In this document: positions 1-12,400 of the stretch, in pieces
How positions within the stretch are numbered: position 1 is the first letter of the stretch
How the letters are laid out: each line of letters starts with the position of its first letter
Assembly: GCA_038093515.1 (NCBI GenBank)
Contig: JBBPSI010000007.1
Location: 1-64,000 of the forward strand
Origin: Butyriboletus loyo
Taxonomy: Eukaryota > Basidiomycota > Agaricomycetes > Boletales > Boletaceae
DNA length: 64,000 nt
Reading direction: 5' to 3'
Notes under the pieces: generated by a model
The model's input: only the letters and a program-made list of their open reading frames with translations
Told to the model about the DNA's origin: nothing
Database searches by the model: none
Translations under genes and position numbers: made by a program

Positions 1-640
1 GGTTGACAAGCTTGCTCGAACGGAGAACACAGTTGTCATCAGTTGCGAGATGGACTTGAAGTGCGTAAACCTAACCAATTCTGCATCAGTATTCTTGATT
101 CCATTGATGGCCAGCCTTGACTACTTAATTGAGCGCATATGGGAAAGTCTTGGTCTTGTCAAAGTTTACACAAAGAAACGTGGGGAACGTCCTGACTTGT
201 CAGACCCTGTGTGCTTGCGGAGAGGCGCTACGATTGAGGTGTGTACCATTACACTGATTTTGCCATGCTCGTGGAGAAATGCAAATTCCTCGTTTTTATG
301 TGACATTTCGCAGGATGTTTGTCTGGGAATCCATAAATCACTCTCCACTAATTTCCGATACGGACTCGTTTGGTGAGCTCTTTTCCTTCCAAGAAATTGT
401 TGTGATTTAACAAGTTTGTGATTTTCAGGGTATGTATAATCCCAATGCTCTTCCCCCTTCAACTGACTCACCTGTATCCTTTCTGTGACCAGGGGCGATC
501 ATCGAAATTTGCACCGCATGCACAGAAGGTTAGTTTGAATCATCAAGTACAGGATGAAGACGTAGTCTCGAGTATGTATCTGGATCTATCCCTCTCGCCC
601 AAGTTCTAATGCGACACGCGTTGTAGTATTCACGAAATGA
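1..640 (+). CDS. RBG2: DRG2/Rbg2-type GTPase, C-terminal part (5' truncated by window edge)
   Basis: Only the end of the protein is here. The spliced product reads from VDKLARTENTVVISC through a TGS domain (YTKKRGERPDLSDPVCLRRG, then DVCLGIHKSL and RYGLVWG) to a stop at 638-640. This matches the C-terminus of the DRG/Rbg family of translation-associated GTPases; the KKRGERPD and CLRRGATIE wording is closer to DRG2/Rbg2 than DRG1. Inferred exons are 1-60, 115-238, 314-372, 429 (one nucleotide), 493-571 and 627-640. Introns are 54-74 nt. The single-base exon is needed to complete the Trp codon and keep frame (see findings). The family binds a DFRP/Gir2 partner and acts on ribosomes; this is family knowledge, not visible here. 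The G domain lies outside the window. Confidence 0.85.
429..429 (+). other. Inferred one-nucleotide micro-exon of the DRG2 gene
   Basis: The upstream exon ends at 372 with two bases (TG) of a codon before a gtgagc donor. The downstream exon at 493 starts with GGG in the conserved frame (GRSSKF). One extra base is needed. An acceptor (ttttcag, 422-428) followed by G and a consensus donor (gtatgt, 430-435) lies between them. This gives two introns of 56 and 63 nt and a TG+G=Trp codon. Confidence 0.6.
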
Positions 641-1060
641 AGCATGATACGACCTATGTTGTTTCAGCATGTCACTTGGTTTGTACTACTAGCTTGTTTT
701 CTGATGTAAGTGTGCGGTCTCCAACCCAGTCGAGTTAGACGTTCGACCACAGAACCTATGAGGCCGACTAGGAAAAATACGTTGGAAGTGTCACTCTGCT
801 GTTTCTTTCATCAAGAAATTGAGGGCCATTAGCCGAGCATTTCAGATTGCCAGTATTAACGCAGTAGTATGTAGTGGTTTAACTCAAGTTTTGCAACTCC
901 GCTTGATAGTATCTACTATCATGAAAGCTTTTACGTACGAATTATTTTAGCAGTCAGGTACGCAATATTTAGCGTTCCTTGTCTCCAGGCCAGACGGGCC
1001 TCCATCAGGGAATTATAGGAAGACCACCGACTTTAGACCCTCAATTCTGCCAAGGACTCG
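641..1060. other. Intergenic region, DRG2 to hydrolase
   Basis: Holds the 3' UTR of the DRG2 gene and the promoter of the hydrolase gene. I see no convincing reading frame, RNA gene or repeat. Confidence 0.6.
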
Positions 1061-2621
1061 ATGTCCATGTCAACACGGGATATGTTTCCTGCCTTTGTAG
1101 ATGCCTATACAACCTGCACAGACGGAAATGTCGCCAGCCCGGATGAAGAGCCAACCTCTCCATCAACCAAGAGCAGTGCCAACCAAGAAATCGAACTCAT
1201 TTTCCTCGGGACGGGCACGTCGTCCTCGATACCATCTTTGGACTGTTTGACTTCACCACCTAGTAAAGAACCTTGTAAAACTTGTCTCTCGACGCTCACT
1301 CCGGAGGGGAAGAAGAACATCAGACGTAACACATCAGCCGTGGTTCGGGTGACCGCGGGCAAAGATGGGAAGAAGACGTGGGTATTTCTTCGCTGCCCGC
1401 TTGTCATGTAAACGACCGCCGCTATCATGTTTGAAATAGGACGCTTGTAATAGATGTGGGCAAGAACTTCCAGGCCGCCGCTGTAGAATGGTTTCCGAAA
1501 TATGGATTACGAGAGATTGACGCTGTACTCATTACTCATGCCCACGCTGATGGTGGGTCTGCTGATGACTAGATGGTGAAGCAATTCTGATAGTCATTTA
1601 TTCAGCGATGAACGGACTAGATGATTTGCGAGGTGATTATCGTTTCTCCGGCCTAGGCAGTATTTCGTACCGTTTACCTTACAAGATGGGCCGGTAACCC
1701 AACAGGATGGACCCTAGGAAACGCAATACAAGAACATATAGATGTCTATGTTTCCCAGAGTACGTTTAGGGAAGTCCAAAGGGCGTTTCCGTACCTCGTG
1801 GCGAAAGAATTAGCGTCAGGAGGGGGCGATGTGTGTTTGCTAGAATCTGAGTCTGCAATGCGCAGATGGACTGACCTTTGCAATGCGTAGGTACCCGACT
1901 TCAAGTGGCATATTATAGAGGATAAAGTTCCATTCGAGATCAAGGATACTGGCATACGGATCACACCGATTTCAGGTGAGAGGCGAAACATGGGCTACAG
2001 TAATTCAGGGGATATTGATTGTGTTGTCAAGTACACCATGGACGTCTGTTCACGGCCAGTTCTCCGCCTACGTTGATACCAACGCCTTTTGCTACACAGC
2101 CGACGACACCGGTATCGGGTCGTTCGTCGTCAACTTCAAGGACGGCAGACGACGGGACCAGCCGGGAGATTCAGCCGTACTTTTGTTTTGGGTTCCTTGT
2201 ACAGGATGCGATCTTGTACATGTCTGATGTGTCGCTGATACCAGATGATGCATGGCCGGTTATTCTCGCGGGTGGGCGGAAGTCGGTGCTTGTGATAGAC
2301 TGCCTGCGGCTGCGCGGGCACACGTCACACATGGGGGTGCGGGAGGCGGCAGGGGCGATACGGCGGATAGGGGCAAGAAGGAACTATATGACTGGGTTCA
2401 GCCACGAGGTGTCGCAAGAGGAATACGTGAGGATCGGAGAGTGTGTGGGGAGGAGGGGGGGGTGGGAGGGGCAGTTGAATGACATGGAAAGGAAGGGGAT
2501 AGAGCTGATGAGAGAGGGGCTGGAGGAGGAGGAGCACTGGGTGCGACCAGCGCATGATGGCCTGCGGGTCCTTGTTTGCCCCGGGCCGGATGGTCATGTG
2601 TGGGACGATACGTACACGTGA
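1061..2621 (+). CDS. Metallo-beta-lactamase-fold hydrolase, PhnP / S. pombe C777.06c-like
   Basis: Six exons (1061-1377, 1440-1552, 1606-1632, 1706-1830, 1891-1975, 2032-2621) give a 418-residue protein. The N-terminal third contains FLGTGTSSSIPSLDC, the first strand-loop typical of the PhnP branch, with further Cys residues nearby. The metal-binding motif reads THAHADAMNGLDDLRGWT, split over exons 2-4. A second conserved block (HHGRLF) follows the fifth intron, and SDVSLIPDD is near the metal-ligand Asp. Family members hydrolyse phosphoesters, including cyclic phosphates; the substrate of this fungal branch is not known to me. The C-terminal region is rich in Gly, Arg and Glu. The start ATG follows a non-coding stretch; a second ATG two codons downstream could also serve. 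The next gene begins 84 nt after the stop on the same strand. Confidence 0.85.
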
Positions 2622-2705
2622 CTGGTCAATATAAGTATACCACGTGACAATGATGATATAGACGAGTGTGATTTCTTCTCCTCTTTGCAGGGGTCGTCGT
2701 CCGCC

Positions 2706-3553
2706 ATGAAGTTCTTTTCGCAATCGTTTGTGTACGAGTAAGTCTCCCTTTTGTTTTCTCTCTTCCTCCTTCTCACTTCCTTACAGCGATCCCTGGTCAA
2801 TCGTTTCTCTCGCATTTTTTCTCCGCTACCCCAACCCACATGCCTCCCACGTCATCTCCTGCGACGTCGTCGACCGCAGACAGACCGATTCGGGTTCCCT
2901 CCTCACAACCAGGCTCATCCTCAAGCGAGGCACCCTCCCAAGGTGGGCTCCTCAGGGCATCGTCTCGCGCACAGAGTCCTGGGTCATCGAGGAGAGCGAA
3001 GTCGATCCCTTTGGAAAAGTAGTCAAGTGTCGCACGAAAAATCTAGACCACGTCAAGGTCATGCAAATCGAAGAGACCCAGCTCTTCCAACAGTCTCAAG
3101 ATGGGTCCGTACCCGCGCTTTGTCTCCACTCCTCGGACCTCATGTTGACCCTATGCCCGCCACAGGAGAACAGTGCAGACCACCGAGGCCTACATCACTT
3201 CAAAGTTCGGCTGGGGCCTGACAAAGAGAATTGAAAGCCACGGGTTGGCACGTTTCAAAGCCCATGTTCAAAAGGCACGTTCGTCCTTACACTCTGCATG
3301 GATCCACTCATCTGCATGACAGTCTCGCCAGGGCGTCTCTCTCATGATGGATCTCATACGCCAAGCTCGTCTTCAGCCCATGGCGTTCGGCTCATACATC
3401 TCCAGCATCCGTTCCGACATGTCATTTCTCGACCCGGAGACCTCCGTGCCATCTTCCCCTGGCAACAAGGCCGGTCACAAGCCAGAAACTGACCATCTCC
3501 CCACTTCACAACATAACAGATGGTTTGACAGGGTTTGGGGAGCGGGTAGCTAA
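2706..3553 (+). CDS. UPS1: PRELI/MSF1-domain mitochondrial lipid-transfer protein (Ups1-like)
   Basis: Exons 2706-2737, 2787-3104, 3166-3274 and 3323-3553 encode 229 residues. The PRELI/MSF1 domain fills residues 1 to about 180: MKFFSQSFVYDDPW at the start, RYPNPHASHVISCDVVDR, TRLILKRG, then SWVIEESEVDP and NLDHVKVMQIEE. These blocks resemble Ups1/PRELID1 more than Ups2. Ups1 with Mdm35 moves phosphatidic acid across the intermembrane space for cardiolipin synthesis; that role is inferred from family. The third intron (3275-3322) uses a GC donor, because the only frame that preserves the protein leaves AAG before gcacgt. The tail after about residue 190 is polar and not conserved. Very short first exon (32 nt). 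Confidence 0.85.
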
Positions 3554-3819
3554 TTGTTTGGGAGTGCTTCTGCTGTGCTACCGTATATCTGACTCGTCCG
3601 TATTGCTCCCTTACTTCCACATCCCCATACTTTTTGTATCATTAGCAAGCGTAATACCACAATGGGCTTTGAGCATTCGCAAAGGCTGTGAGTATCGTTC
3701 TCACCGGTGGCGGCCATCGTCGTTCGATAGAGATATCTTTGGTTGAGCGATCCACAAGTCCCATCTTGTATCCACCGCAAACCGAATCGTCACCCTCACG
3801 TTCCTAGTACTCCTGTGGA

Positions 3820-6800
3820 ATGTACTTTCCGACGTCCGCAGCGAGGCAGCTGTCAAGTGTTCCTGCCCTGCCAGACGTACCCCTCCAGAACATACTCACT
3901 TTGGAGCCAAGTCCGCGCAAGTATCTCTTCTGTGCCCTCACTCAACATGCCATCACAGTCTGGCGTGTCCGCGTGCGTTCAATATCCACTCCCGAATGCA
4001 TACTTTCTGAATCTCTCCGCCAGCCCTCCACACCCCTCGCATATCTGGCGAGGTCTGAAACATCTCTCATAGAGCATGGCGACAACCTCGCCGTGACGTG
4101 GTCTCCGGACGGGAGCAGGATCATCATCCAAGTAAGTTCCGTTCATTATGATGTCCTACTCTGCTTCATGATACGTTTCAGACGACCTTCTCATATCTCG
4201 TGTTGGTAATGGTCGACTACATGCCCGATGTTACAGCGTATCAGTCGCCAGACATCCCACCAGGTGTACAGCGTAACTTCCTTGCCGGCCCAGGGGAAGG
4301 ACTCCCGCTTCAATCACTCAGTCTCTCGTTCGAAGGCGTCATACGCGCGGAGGGGCAGGTTCTCAGGTAACCATTCCTTGCCGCAGGTCGAACTTTATCT
4401 GGACGCCTTTTTTTTCACCAACAGCGTTTCGCCACGCAAACACCACCTGACATTCTCCACCAGCACACCGCCAGCCATCCAGCGTATCCCGTGGCCTTCA
4501 TATGACGATGCGGATACTCAGGACGACCATTTTCGAAGGTCGCTCATTGGTTACGATACATGGGTCCTAAATGACCACGAGCTGCCATGGTTGGTGGACA
4601 GCGATGGTACGGGCTATATTATATGCTCGCGCCATATTGTGACCCGTGTAATATTGATTCTTATTCTTAGTCATTGTCGCGAAGATCTTGTATTCAACTT
4701 CCGGAGTGGAGACGTGGGTAACTTCAGATGGAAGAGCCTACTTTGTACGACTGCAGGAGAACTCACGAACCGAAAAGACTGCCGTTGATTCGGATAAGGA
4801 GGACGAACGTAGCGATGGCGTGAGCATGAAATTTAGTCGTCTAGCTTTCATATACTGAAGGTATCCTTTATTCAAAGGACCCCCAAGCTGATGGAAATGA
4901 GGGGAATGAAGACAGGGATTTTCCTCCGGATAGCTCGGATTCTTTACAGAATGAACATCGTTGGCAGGGTACTTGCATCCATAACTTCGAAGTTCCTCGA
5001 TGGGTCCAGAAATCTCGGCATATCGACAGTGATGGGTCTGGTAGCGCAACCCCTGTCTATAATGAACCACGTCGAGCTGTAGAGGTTGCCGTCAATGTAA
5101 GGTTCTCTTTAGTCGCTATTGGGACATTCAGGTGTGTTGGTGTAGTGACACTGTCTATGAAACCTACTATCCCAACTCTTTTAGTGGATCCATCGAGTTC
5201 ACCGCTTTCCCTTCACCTGAAGGCCCTGCGCCGACACCCCAAATCATAGATGTCCCAAACCCCCATAATCGCCCACGTGGACAAATATCTACAATGGAAT
5301 GGAGTTCAGACGGGTATGTCTTGGCAGTCGGATGGGAGCACGGATGGGCGATCTTCAGTGTCGGGGGCCGGTGCCTTGCCTCTGGGTTTGGAGTTGATGA
5401 CGTGGTTGACAGTGCAAGATTCCAGGATGCGTTCATGCATGGAATCAAGGACTTGGTGAGCCATTTCCCCCTTCATGAGAGTTTTTTATTTGGAGCTAAG
5501 TGGGGGTAGTTTTGGGCACCTGGCAATTTTGAACTGGTGGTACTTGTTCAGTCAAGTCCAAACAGTGAGTCTCTATCCTCTATGTGTGTCGATGTTAAAA
5601 CGCTGATTTCATAGAACGGGATGGCCAGATGTTCATCCTACCCTTTGCGAAGAGCGCGACAACATGCCAACATTCTCCAGTTTGTGCTTCCCTCTCTTCT
5701 AGAGTAGGTCATTCAATGTTATCAGGACAATACTTGTTATGCCTTCCTTCAAATGGACGACCGTGCGCTTGTATACCGTGGAGCAGACCAACCGGATATG
5801 AGCGTCATAAATCCAGAGTCTGACGTTTGGCAGCATATCAAGGCAAGATAACTCGTTCACTTCCTTTACCCAACTTCATATACTATTTTTTAGATTCCTC
5901 AACCATACTTGGCGTCAAATTGGCCAATCAGATACTCTGCACTGAGTAGCGATGGGCGATTGATAGCCGTTGCTGGTCGTCGTGGATTGATTCACTACAG
6001 CTCAACGTCTGGTCGATGGAAACTCTTCTCTAGTGTGGCTCAGGAGCAAGCGTTCGCGGTGAAAGGAGGTCTGCTGTGGTTTCATCATGTCCTCATAGCA
6101 GCGGTCGAAGTATCAAAGTCATACCAGGTCTGTGCAGGGGTGTCGTGGTTATGTGTTACAGGGATCGTTGACGTCTCGGACAGATACGTTTATATTCCCG
6201 GGACACTGAACTAAGCAGTCAGAATGTCCTCCATCGAGAAATGATCTCGTCCCCCGTCATTATTCTATCTCTGGTGGACAATTCATTGTTGGTCTACACT
6301 GCGGACAATATGCTGAGCCATTACTTGATCATTCCGACCACAGACTCGATCAAGTTACATTTGTGTGGAAGCATCACCTTTAGTGGAATCATCGCTGTGC
6401 CTTCCGCAGTTAGAGTGTTGAGCTGGATGATTCCTAATGCTCAGAAACGTGAGTTACTCCGGTTCATAGGGGAGCATTCTTGTTGATACTGCGTAGAACT
6501 CGGTGATCCCGTTGACGATCTCGCAGCAGCCACTGTCCTCATGATGGTTGGTGGGCAGTTGGTGTTGCTTCGACCAAGGAAGGTAGGTTGTCACGTTACT
6601 CGAATGGTCCCATTTGTTTATATTGCCTTGCTTGAACAACAGTCTGGCGATCAGGAAGTCAAATATGACATGCAGATCTTTGCCGACCGTATCGAGTTTT
6701 GTTGGATACACCTCCGTGGCATTGGGATATTGGAGAACTCCCTTTGGGGATATGACGGGCAGGGAATACGGGTCTGGCTCAACGCCCTCGCTATTGAATC

Positions 6801-7712
6801 GCCTTCATCTCCGGATGAAGGACCTCAAAGCGTAAAGGAGAGTGTCAACATCCCACTGGATTTTTACCCGCTCTGCAAGTTCCTTCGTCTGGTTTCGTCT
6901 ATCGATGCTTACGGATCTCGTAGCTGTACTCATGGACAAAGGAATCATCATCGGTGCCGAGCATGAGTCGGTCACTCGTGTAAACCTGCCATTTGTAATG
7001 TTCAGACATGCCACTAGCGTACGTGGTTGGCTTCTTTTGGTTCGCGATGCCTGAGGACACGATCTTTGCAGTCTCACCTGTTCCTCCATCATGTCTTGCG
7101 GCACTACTTGGAATCTGGGCAAATACGAGAAGCTGTTCAACTGGCCACTAACTACCAACACCTCGTGTTCTTTGCTCACGGTCTCGAGATCCTTCTCCAT
7201 ACCGTAGTAGAGTCCGAGGCAGCGGCTGAAGCCGATGAGACTAGTGGATCGAACACACCATTCAAAACATTGCCTGCCGTGATAGAATTTCTTGACCACT
7301 TTGATGTTGCATTAGACGTTGTGGTCGGTTGCGCCCGGAAAACAGAAGTTACGAGATGGAGGCGACTCTTTGACATTGTTGGTAACCCAAAAAGCTTGTT
7401 CGAGGTGCGTCCCGCTTATTGTTCCGTGTACTCTCGTCAAGCGACACCTTTGCTTAGATATGCCTTAATTCTGGTCGGCTCAAGACGGCGGGGTCTTACT
7501 TGCTTGTGTTGCACAATCTCGAGCAACGAGAGGAAAACAACAAAGATGCTATTCGGCTCTTGCAGAGTGCGATTGATGCACAAGACTGGCAGCTCTGTCG
7601 CGAAATTTTGCGTTTCTTGCAGTCGATTGATGATACTGGGACGGCGCTCAGACATGCGTTGATCCAGACCAACATGCTCGAAAGCTCGGATTCGGGGGAG
7701 GATCATTCTTGA
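3820..7712 (+). CDS. RIC1: RIC1, subunit of the Ric1-Rgp1 GEF for Ypt6/Rab6
   Basis: Sixteen exons join into 1029 residues: 3820-4131, 4182-4366, 4425-4606, 4671-4819, 4878-5131, 5185-5455, 5510-5564, 5615-5679, 5726-5842, 5894-6127, 6184-6448, 6497-6582, 6643-6874, 6924-7018, 7072-7404, 7458-7712. The N-terminal half is WD40-like (for example TWSPDGSRI and MEWSSDGYVLAVGWEHGW). The C-terminal half carries the RIC1 helical domain with PLSVLMDKGIIIG, LPFVMFRHATSSHLFLHHVL, LVLHNLE and DWQLCREILRFL. Ric1 binds Rgp1 at the Golgi and activates Ypt6 for endosome-to-Golgi transport (family knowledge). Introns 9 (5843-5893) and 13 (6875-6923) have GC donors. The start at MYFPTS matches the family's N-terminus. 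Confidence 0.93.
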
Positions 7713-7914
7713 GCAATGTAATTTATTTGATTGTCAATACTTACGACGATGGTCGCGGGGATAACGCTTGGATCAGTACTGTATCGATGGGATTCATTCT
7801 CACCGCCACTGCGCGAATATATTCCAGTTGATCAACAGCAGTTGGATACTCGCAAAAAAACTCGTTCGCGCCGTCTTCTCACATAACCACCACTATCCAC
7901 AGACATCAAACGCG

Positions 7915-9384
7915 ATGGACGCTCCGGAAGTGGTATCCGTATCGTACACAGCTCTCGTATCATCGCCATTATCCCTCGGAAACTCCATCGGTAGGAGACT
8001 CGGATCTTTGTTGAGGCACTTGCACAATACCACCTTCGATTTGTCTAGAGCAGGCTTTCGGGTCTCATCCACAGGCTCTGGGCATCATCATCGTCAAGGA
8101 TTTACCGGTCGTCTACCACTCGTACCGAGAGTCCTTGCTCAAGTTTGCATACAAGTTTGCCCACCTGCCAGAGGAGGCCAAAGAACGTTATACCGATCCA
8201 GAAAGCTCGTATAGGTATGTCATGGCAGCGCACCAGCGGTCACTAGTACTGACCATCGCAAAAAGCTTCGGATGGTCGCATGGAAAGGTAAGATATCGTT
8301 GATGTTACTGGACCACGATCGCCGTCATATCACAGCCTTGTCTGATGCAGGAAATCATGAACGGAAAGCCAGGTAAGTAACTCGATCCTGGTCCGTCCTT
8401 GATGGTTGATTAAACCTTGATTAAGATACACTGAAAGGATCGTACTATGCGAATCCCATCATTGACATCCCTGATGTCTCTCCCGAGCTCAGAGAGCAGT
8501 ACTTAGAGTATTATCGCAGCAACATATGTGTGTGAAAGAATCCAGCTACCACATACAGTCTATTGACATATTACAGGGCCGAACCCCGAGGAAAAAGGTG
8601 TCGAGGGCTTTGAGGAAGCGTTTAAGAACCTTGGGAGGTAGTCTCCGATCTTTCAGAGTTGTCAAAGTATCGAGCCTTTGCCTAGGTTTGTCTTCAAAGT
8701 CGGTTGTGAATTGGCAGCGGCTTGCCAGCCTTTCGGTTCGGTCTCTCTTGTCAGCTAAGCGTTGCGCATGGCTAACGTGATTTATATATAAAAGTTTCAA
8801 AACATCTGACAGACATGTCGATATCTCTACCGGACCTCATCGGAACCTCTCAAACTACAAAGGCTAGATTACTTCACTATTTTCCCCCGAAGGAAGAAAC
8901 TGCAGCATCCATTGAAGACGAACCTATCGACAGTTGGTGTGGATTTCACCTTGATAACTCCCTTTTGACTGGACTCTGCTCTGTAAGTTGTATTTGTTGC
9001 ACTGACCATAATGTGACGTGTCGAGTACTTTCATAGGCCATGTTCCTGCGGGAGGAGGGTGATAAAGAACCCATACCAGTTCATTCCCCTTCACCTACGT
9101 CTGGCCTTTATATCCGGACGAGAGGTGGCGAACTAATCAAGGTATCCATACCCGTTGATTGCCTAGCATTTCAGACTGGCGAATGTCTTGAACTTGTAAC
9201 GGAAAAAAGGCTCATGGCGACCCCTCACTGTGTTCATATTGGGAGGGGGCAGGAGAGAGTATCGAGGGAAACCTTCGCATTATTCATGCAACCCAACGCT
9301 GATCAAACAATTTCCGCCACGGAGCTCTTTGGACAATTCAGTAAGAGGGTATTCGCAGGACATTATGATCATGCGTCTATTTGA
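7915..9384 (+). CDS. 2-oxoglutarate/Fe(II)-dependent oxygenase, isopenicillin N synthase-like
   Basis: About ten short exons starting at MDAPEVVSVSYTALV and ending 9382-9384. The product has an N-terminal DIOX_N-like segment (GIIIVKDLPVVYHSYRE). The double-stranded beta-helix core has the iron site HLD in CGFHLDNSLLTGL and a distal His in ATPHCVHIG. The expected 2-oxoglutarate-binding Arg lies in SRETFALFMQP. This HxD...H...R set is intact, so the enzyme looks active. It resembles uncharacterised fungal and plant oxygenases rather than a known antibiotic enzyme, and there is no biosynthetic cluster around it. The substrate cannot be deduced. The gene is convergent with the sterol glucosyltransferase, about 100 bp from its stop. 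Confidence 0.85.
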
Positions 9385-9488
9385 ATTAGGTGTGTATGGC
9401 CGTAAAAAGACAAAAGTCTAGGGTATAAGCACAGAATTATACAGAGTGGAGTATGGCAACAAACTAGGTAAAGTAAATACTGAAGCCT

Positions 9489-12400
9489 TTACGACTGCGC
9501 GGAGGAAGTAGAACTAGAACGCTGGTGGGTTGAATACGTGAGTGAGTCAGGCAGGACGGACATCACAGCAGCAGCGAGACTGTTTCGTTTCAGCGTCGCC
9601 GAACGGTCCATCTTACCGTTACTTCTCCGCGATGAAAAAGATGATCGTCTGTCTTCTGCATCGGAGATGACACTCCAATCCTCACTGCCCCGCTGTGACC
9701 CAAATGAATCGTAGCGGGATCGGGGGATCGAACGGTCCAAAGTTGATGTGGAGGCATCACAAAGCTGTTCCTCCTTCGTTACGCAGTCTCTTTCCTTCAA
9801 GTCTGTGGTTCCGTTCGGGGGTCGTCTAATCAGGGAACGGGCGTAATCTAAGTCGCGGTATATGGCCTCAATTGCAGTAGCTACACCGTTTTCCTGCGAA
9901 TCCTAAGTAAGGGACCTTAATTCTATATCAGAACTACTCACAGATCGAATCCGCTCCCCGATTAGCCTCGCACGTTCAATCTGCTTCTGATCGGTGGTCG
10001 CCAAAGTCAAGGCTTGACTCAAACTGTCGACAGTTAGCTTGCGAACAGCATTGCCGATTCCAAGTGCCTCGACACGGTCGGCCCAGAAGAATTGATCTCC
10101 GAAGAACGGCTTGATAACTGTTGGGATTCCGGCTGGACAAGTGTCAGTCTTCAACTACCTGAGTAGTTGCATGCTGGGCAGACCTCGTAAACTTGCCCCA
10201 GTTGTGCCAGCACCACCATGATGACAAGTTGCATCGATGCGGTTGAATAACCAGTCGTGTGGAATTGACGAGATACTGTAGATTTGCTTCGGAAATGGCT
10301 CGTCAGGTTGGGAGGCTTCCGCTGCCTGCGTATGCAGTCGATCCGACCAACCCTTGGAGAGGATAGCGTAAACCCCACTTTGCACAACCGCGTCCACGAC
10401 ACAGCGGGTCATTGCTTGGGGGTCTGGAACCACAATACTGCCGAAACCTACGTACACAACTTTCTTGCCAGCTTGACGAGCAGAGTCGATGAAAAGAAGT
10501 AGGTCCTGGGGGGGAGTCCATTTCTTTGCCCCAACGTCAGCATCATCGAGGAACCAGTAACCTAGCTCCGCGTCAGAGAGGGGATGCACGGGTAGACAAG
10601 TAAATTACCAGTGACTCGAATCCATTCGGGCCAGTCCACGGGTCGAGGAGCAACCGTAGGGCTAAAATTATACAAAAAGGGAATCTTGTGGGGTTCCATA
10701 CGATCCAGATTCGTATTGTCCAAGCGCAATACGTTGCGGCGCCAGCGGTTAATCTGCCCGGCCATCGCGCGCCAAAATATTTGGTCAAACATGACGTACG
10801 TCTAGTATGGGGCTCTTCAGTGACGGCCGTGAAATAGGACTACTGACCCTTCGTACCATGTAATTATAACCACCGCCCATCTAGCGAAATATCAGAATGT
10901 CACACATTCCGAGCGGAGATACCCGTACCTTATGCTCTGGCACTGCGAAGGCATGCGGATATACCCTTGATTTTGTTCTAGATCGAGCCCAACTCGAAAT
11001 CAGCACAGTTACTCACCTCGTCCTCGTCCAAGTCATCGTAAATGTTCTGAAGTAGGGGATCTTAAGGGCTTCAGCAATGTGGTACCCTCCCATTGCACTC
11101 GGACTCTCCACAAGAACATCGGTCCCCTGGCAGGCTTCCCAAGACGTTTTTAGCAAGTCGTCGAGCCATCCACGGAACTGAATCTCGAATGGAGCACGGA
11201 ATTATAATAATCGCAGCGTACTCACCTTCAGCAGCGACTCTTTCCAAAATGAAACCGTAAATGTGCCATTCTCAACACAAATACGCATCAATTCTGCTGG
11301 GTCACCACCAACATAACCGAACTCAATTCCATACTTCAACAACCGTCAGATAGTGTAAATCAACAAATACGTATACTGACTGATTCAATCCACGCCCGGA
11401 ACTCTCCATGGGTCGCAATTTTCACCCGATGCCCATCCGCCATCAGTCCTTTTGCAAGTGCGATGTAAGGTTGAACGTCCCCTCTTGAACCTATGGTCAG
11501 TAACGTAAAATGTAAGGACTCTTTGGGCTTGAAAGTCAGAAACGTCGATGAAGCTGATGTGAACATCACAGCAGGTAAAGACTCGGACATTGCATCAGTT
11601 GCATCAGATGACGGGCCAGGATCACTGTCGCTGCTGAGCGAGTTCCGTGGTTGGAACTCCTCCAAGATAAGTGCATCCTTCTTGCCTCGGCTCAATGATG
11701 GAGCTTCGCTGGGATTTGGCCGCTTCCTGACGTCTTCTATTTGGCGTTCCAGAATAGACATGAAAGCACGCCGTCTATCCTCAAAGCCAAATTCAAAGAA
11801 AAGTTCCTCGTGACCCTTAATTATGACAGTAAGGCCATGGTGGCCAAAGCGCGTAGCTTTAGTCGTTTCCACGGTTAGGATGTCACGAATGGGTAATATC
11901 ATCTATTAGATAAACATTATCAACGAATTTCCATCCATGAAATATTGGAAGCGTACTCTGGTCTTCGTGCTTAGGGGACCTGTGGACTTGAAACAGAAAT
12001 AATTTGAAGAGACATATAAACGTCCGAAAATTGGCAAAAGTCGGAGTAAATAACCTGAAAAATCTTGGAACACTGTTAGGATCATGCCCCAAAGTGAAAC
12101 GAACCACCTACATCCAAGGAGCGTTTCTTTGTCGTCAAAGGCAAATGCGGCCTTGAATTTGTCTGCCATCTCTTGATCGACCGCTGCTTCGGACGTCTCG
12201 AGTACACTATAGCCAAGCTCGCTGGAGGCTCCAGAACCTTGTCCAGGAGTCAACGATTCATAGACCTCGCGCACAACTCCATCACCTTGCGACTCGGGAA
12301 ACGCAGATGGCACAGCGCTGCTGGAGGTGGTGCTCACGCCTTTTCGGGAAACTTTTAGCCATGACGGTACTCCAACATTCCAAGGTGCACTTGCTGCTAG

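Noticed and set aside
4367..4386. A 20-nt intron in RIC1 (gtaacc...ccgcag)
   Set aside because: It gives the wrong frame, hitting a stop soon after. The acceptor at 4424 makes a normal 58-nt intron with a long T-tract and restores the conserved frame.
7915..9384. Secondary-metabolite cluster around the isopenicillin N synthase-like gene
   Set aside because: Neighbours are RIC1 and a sterol glucosyltransferase. There is no synthase, P450 or regulator in a cluster.
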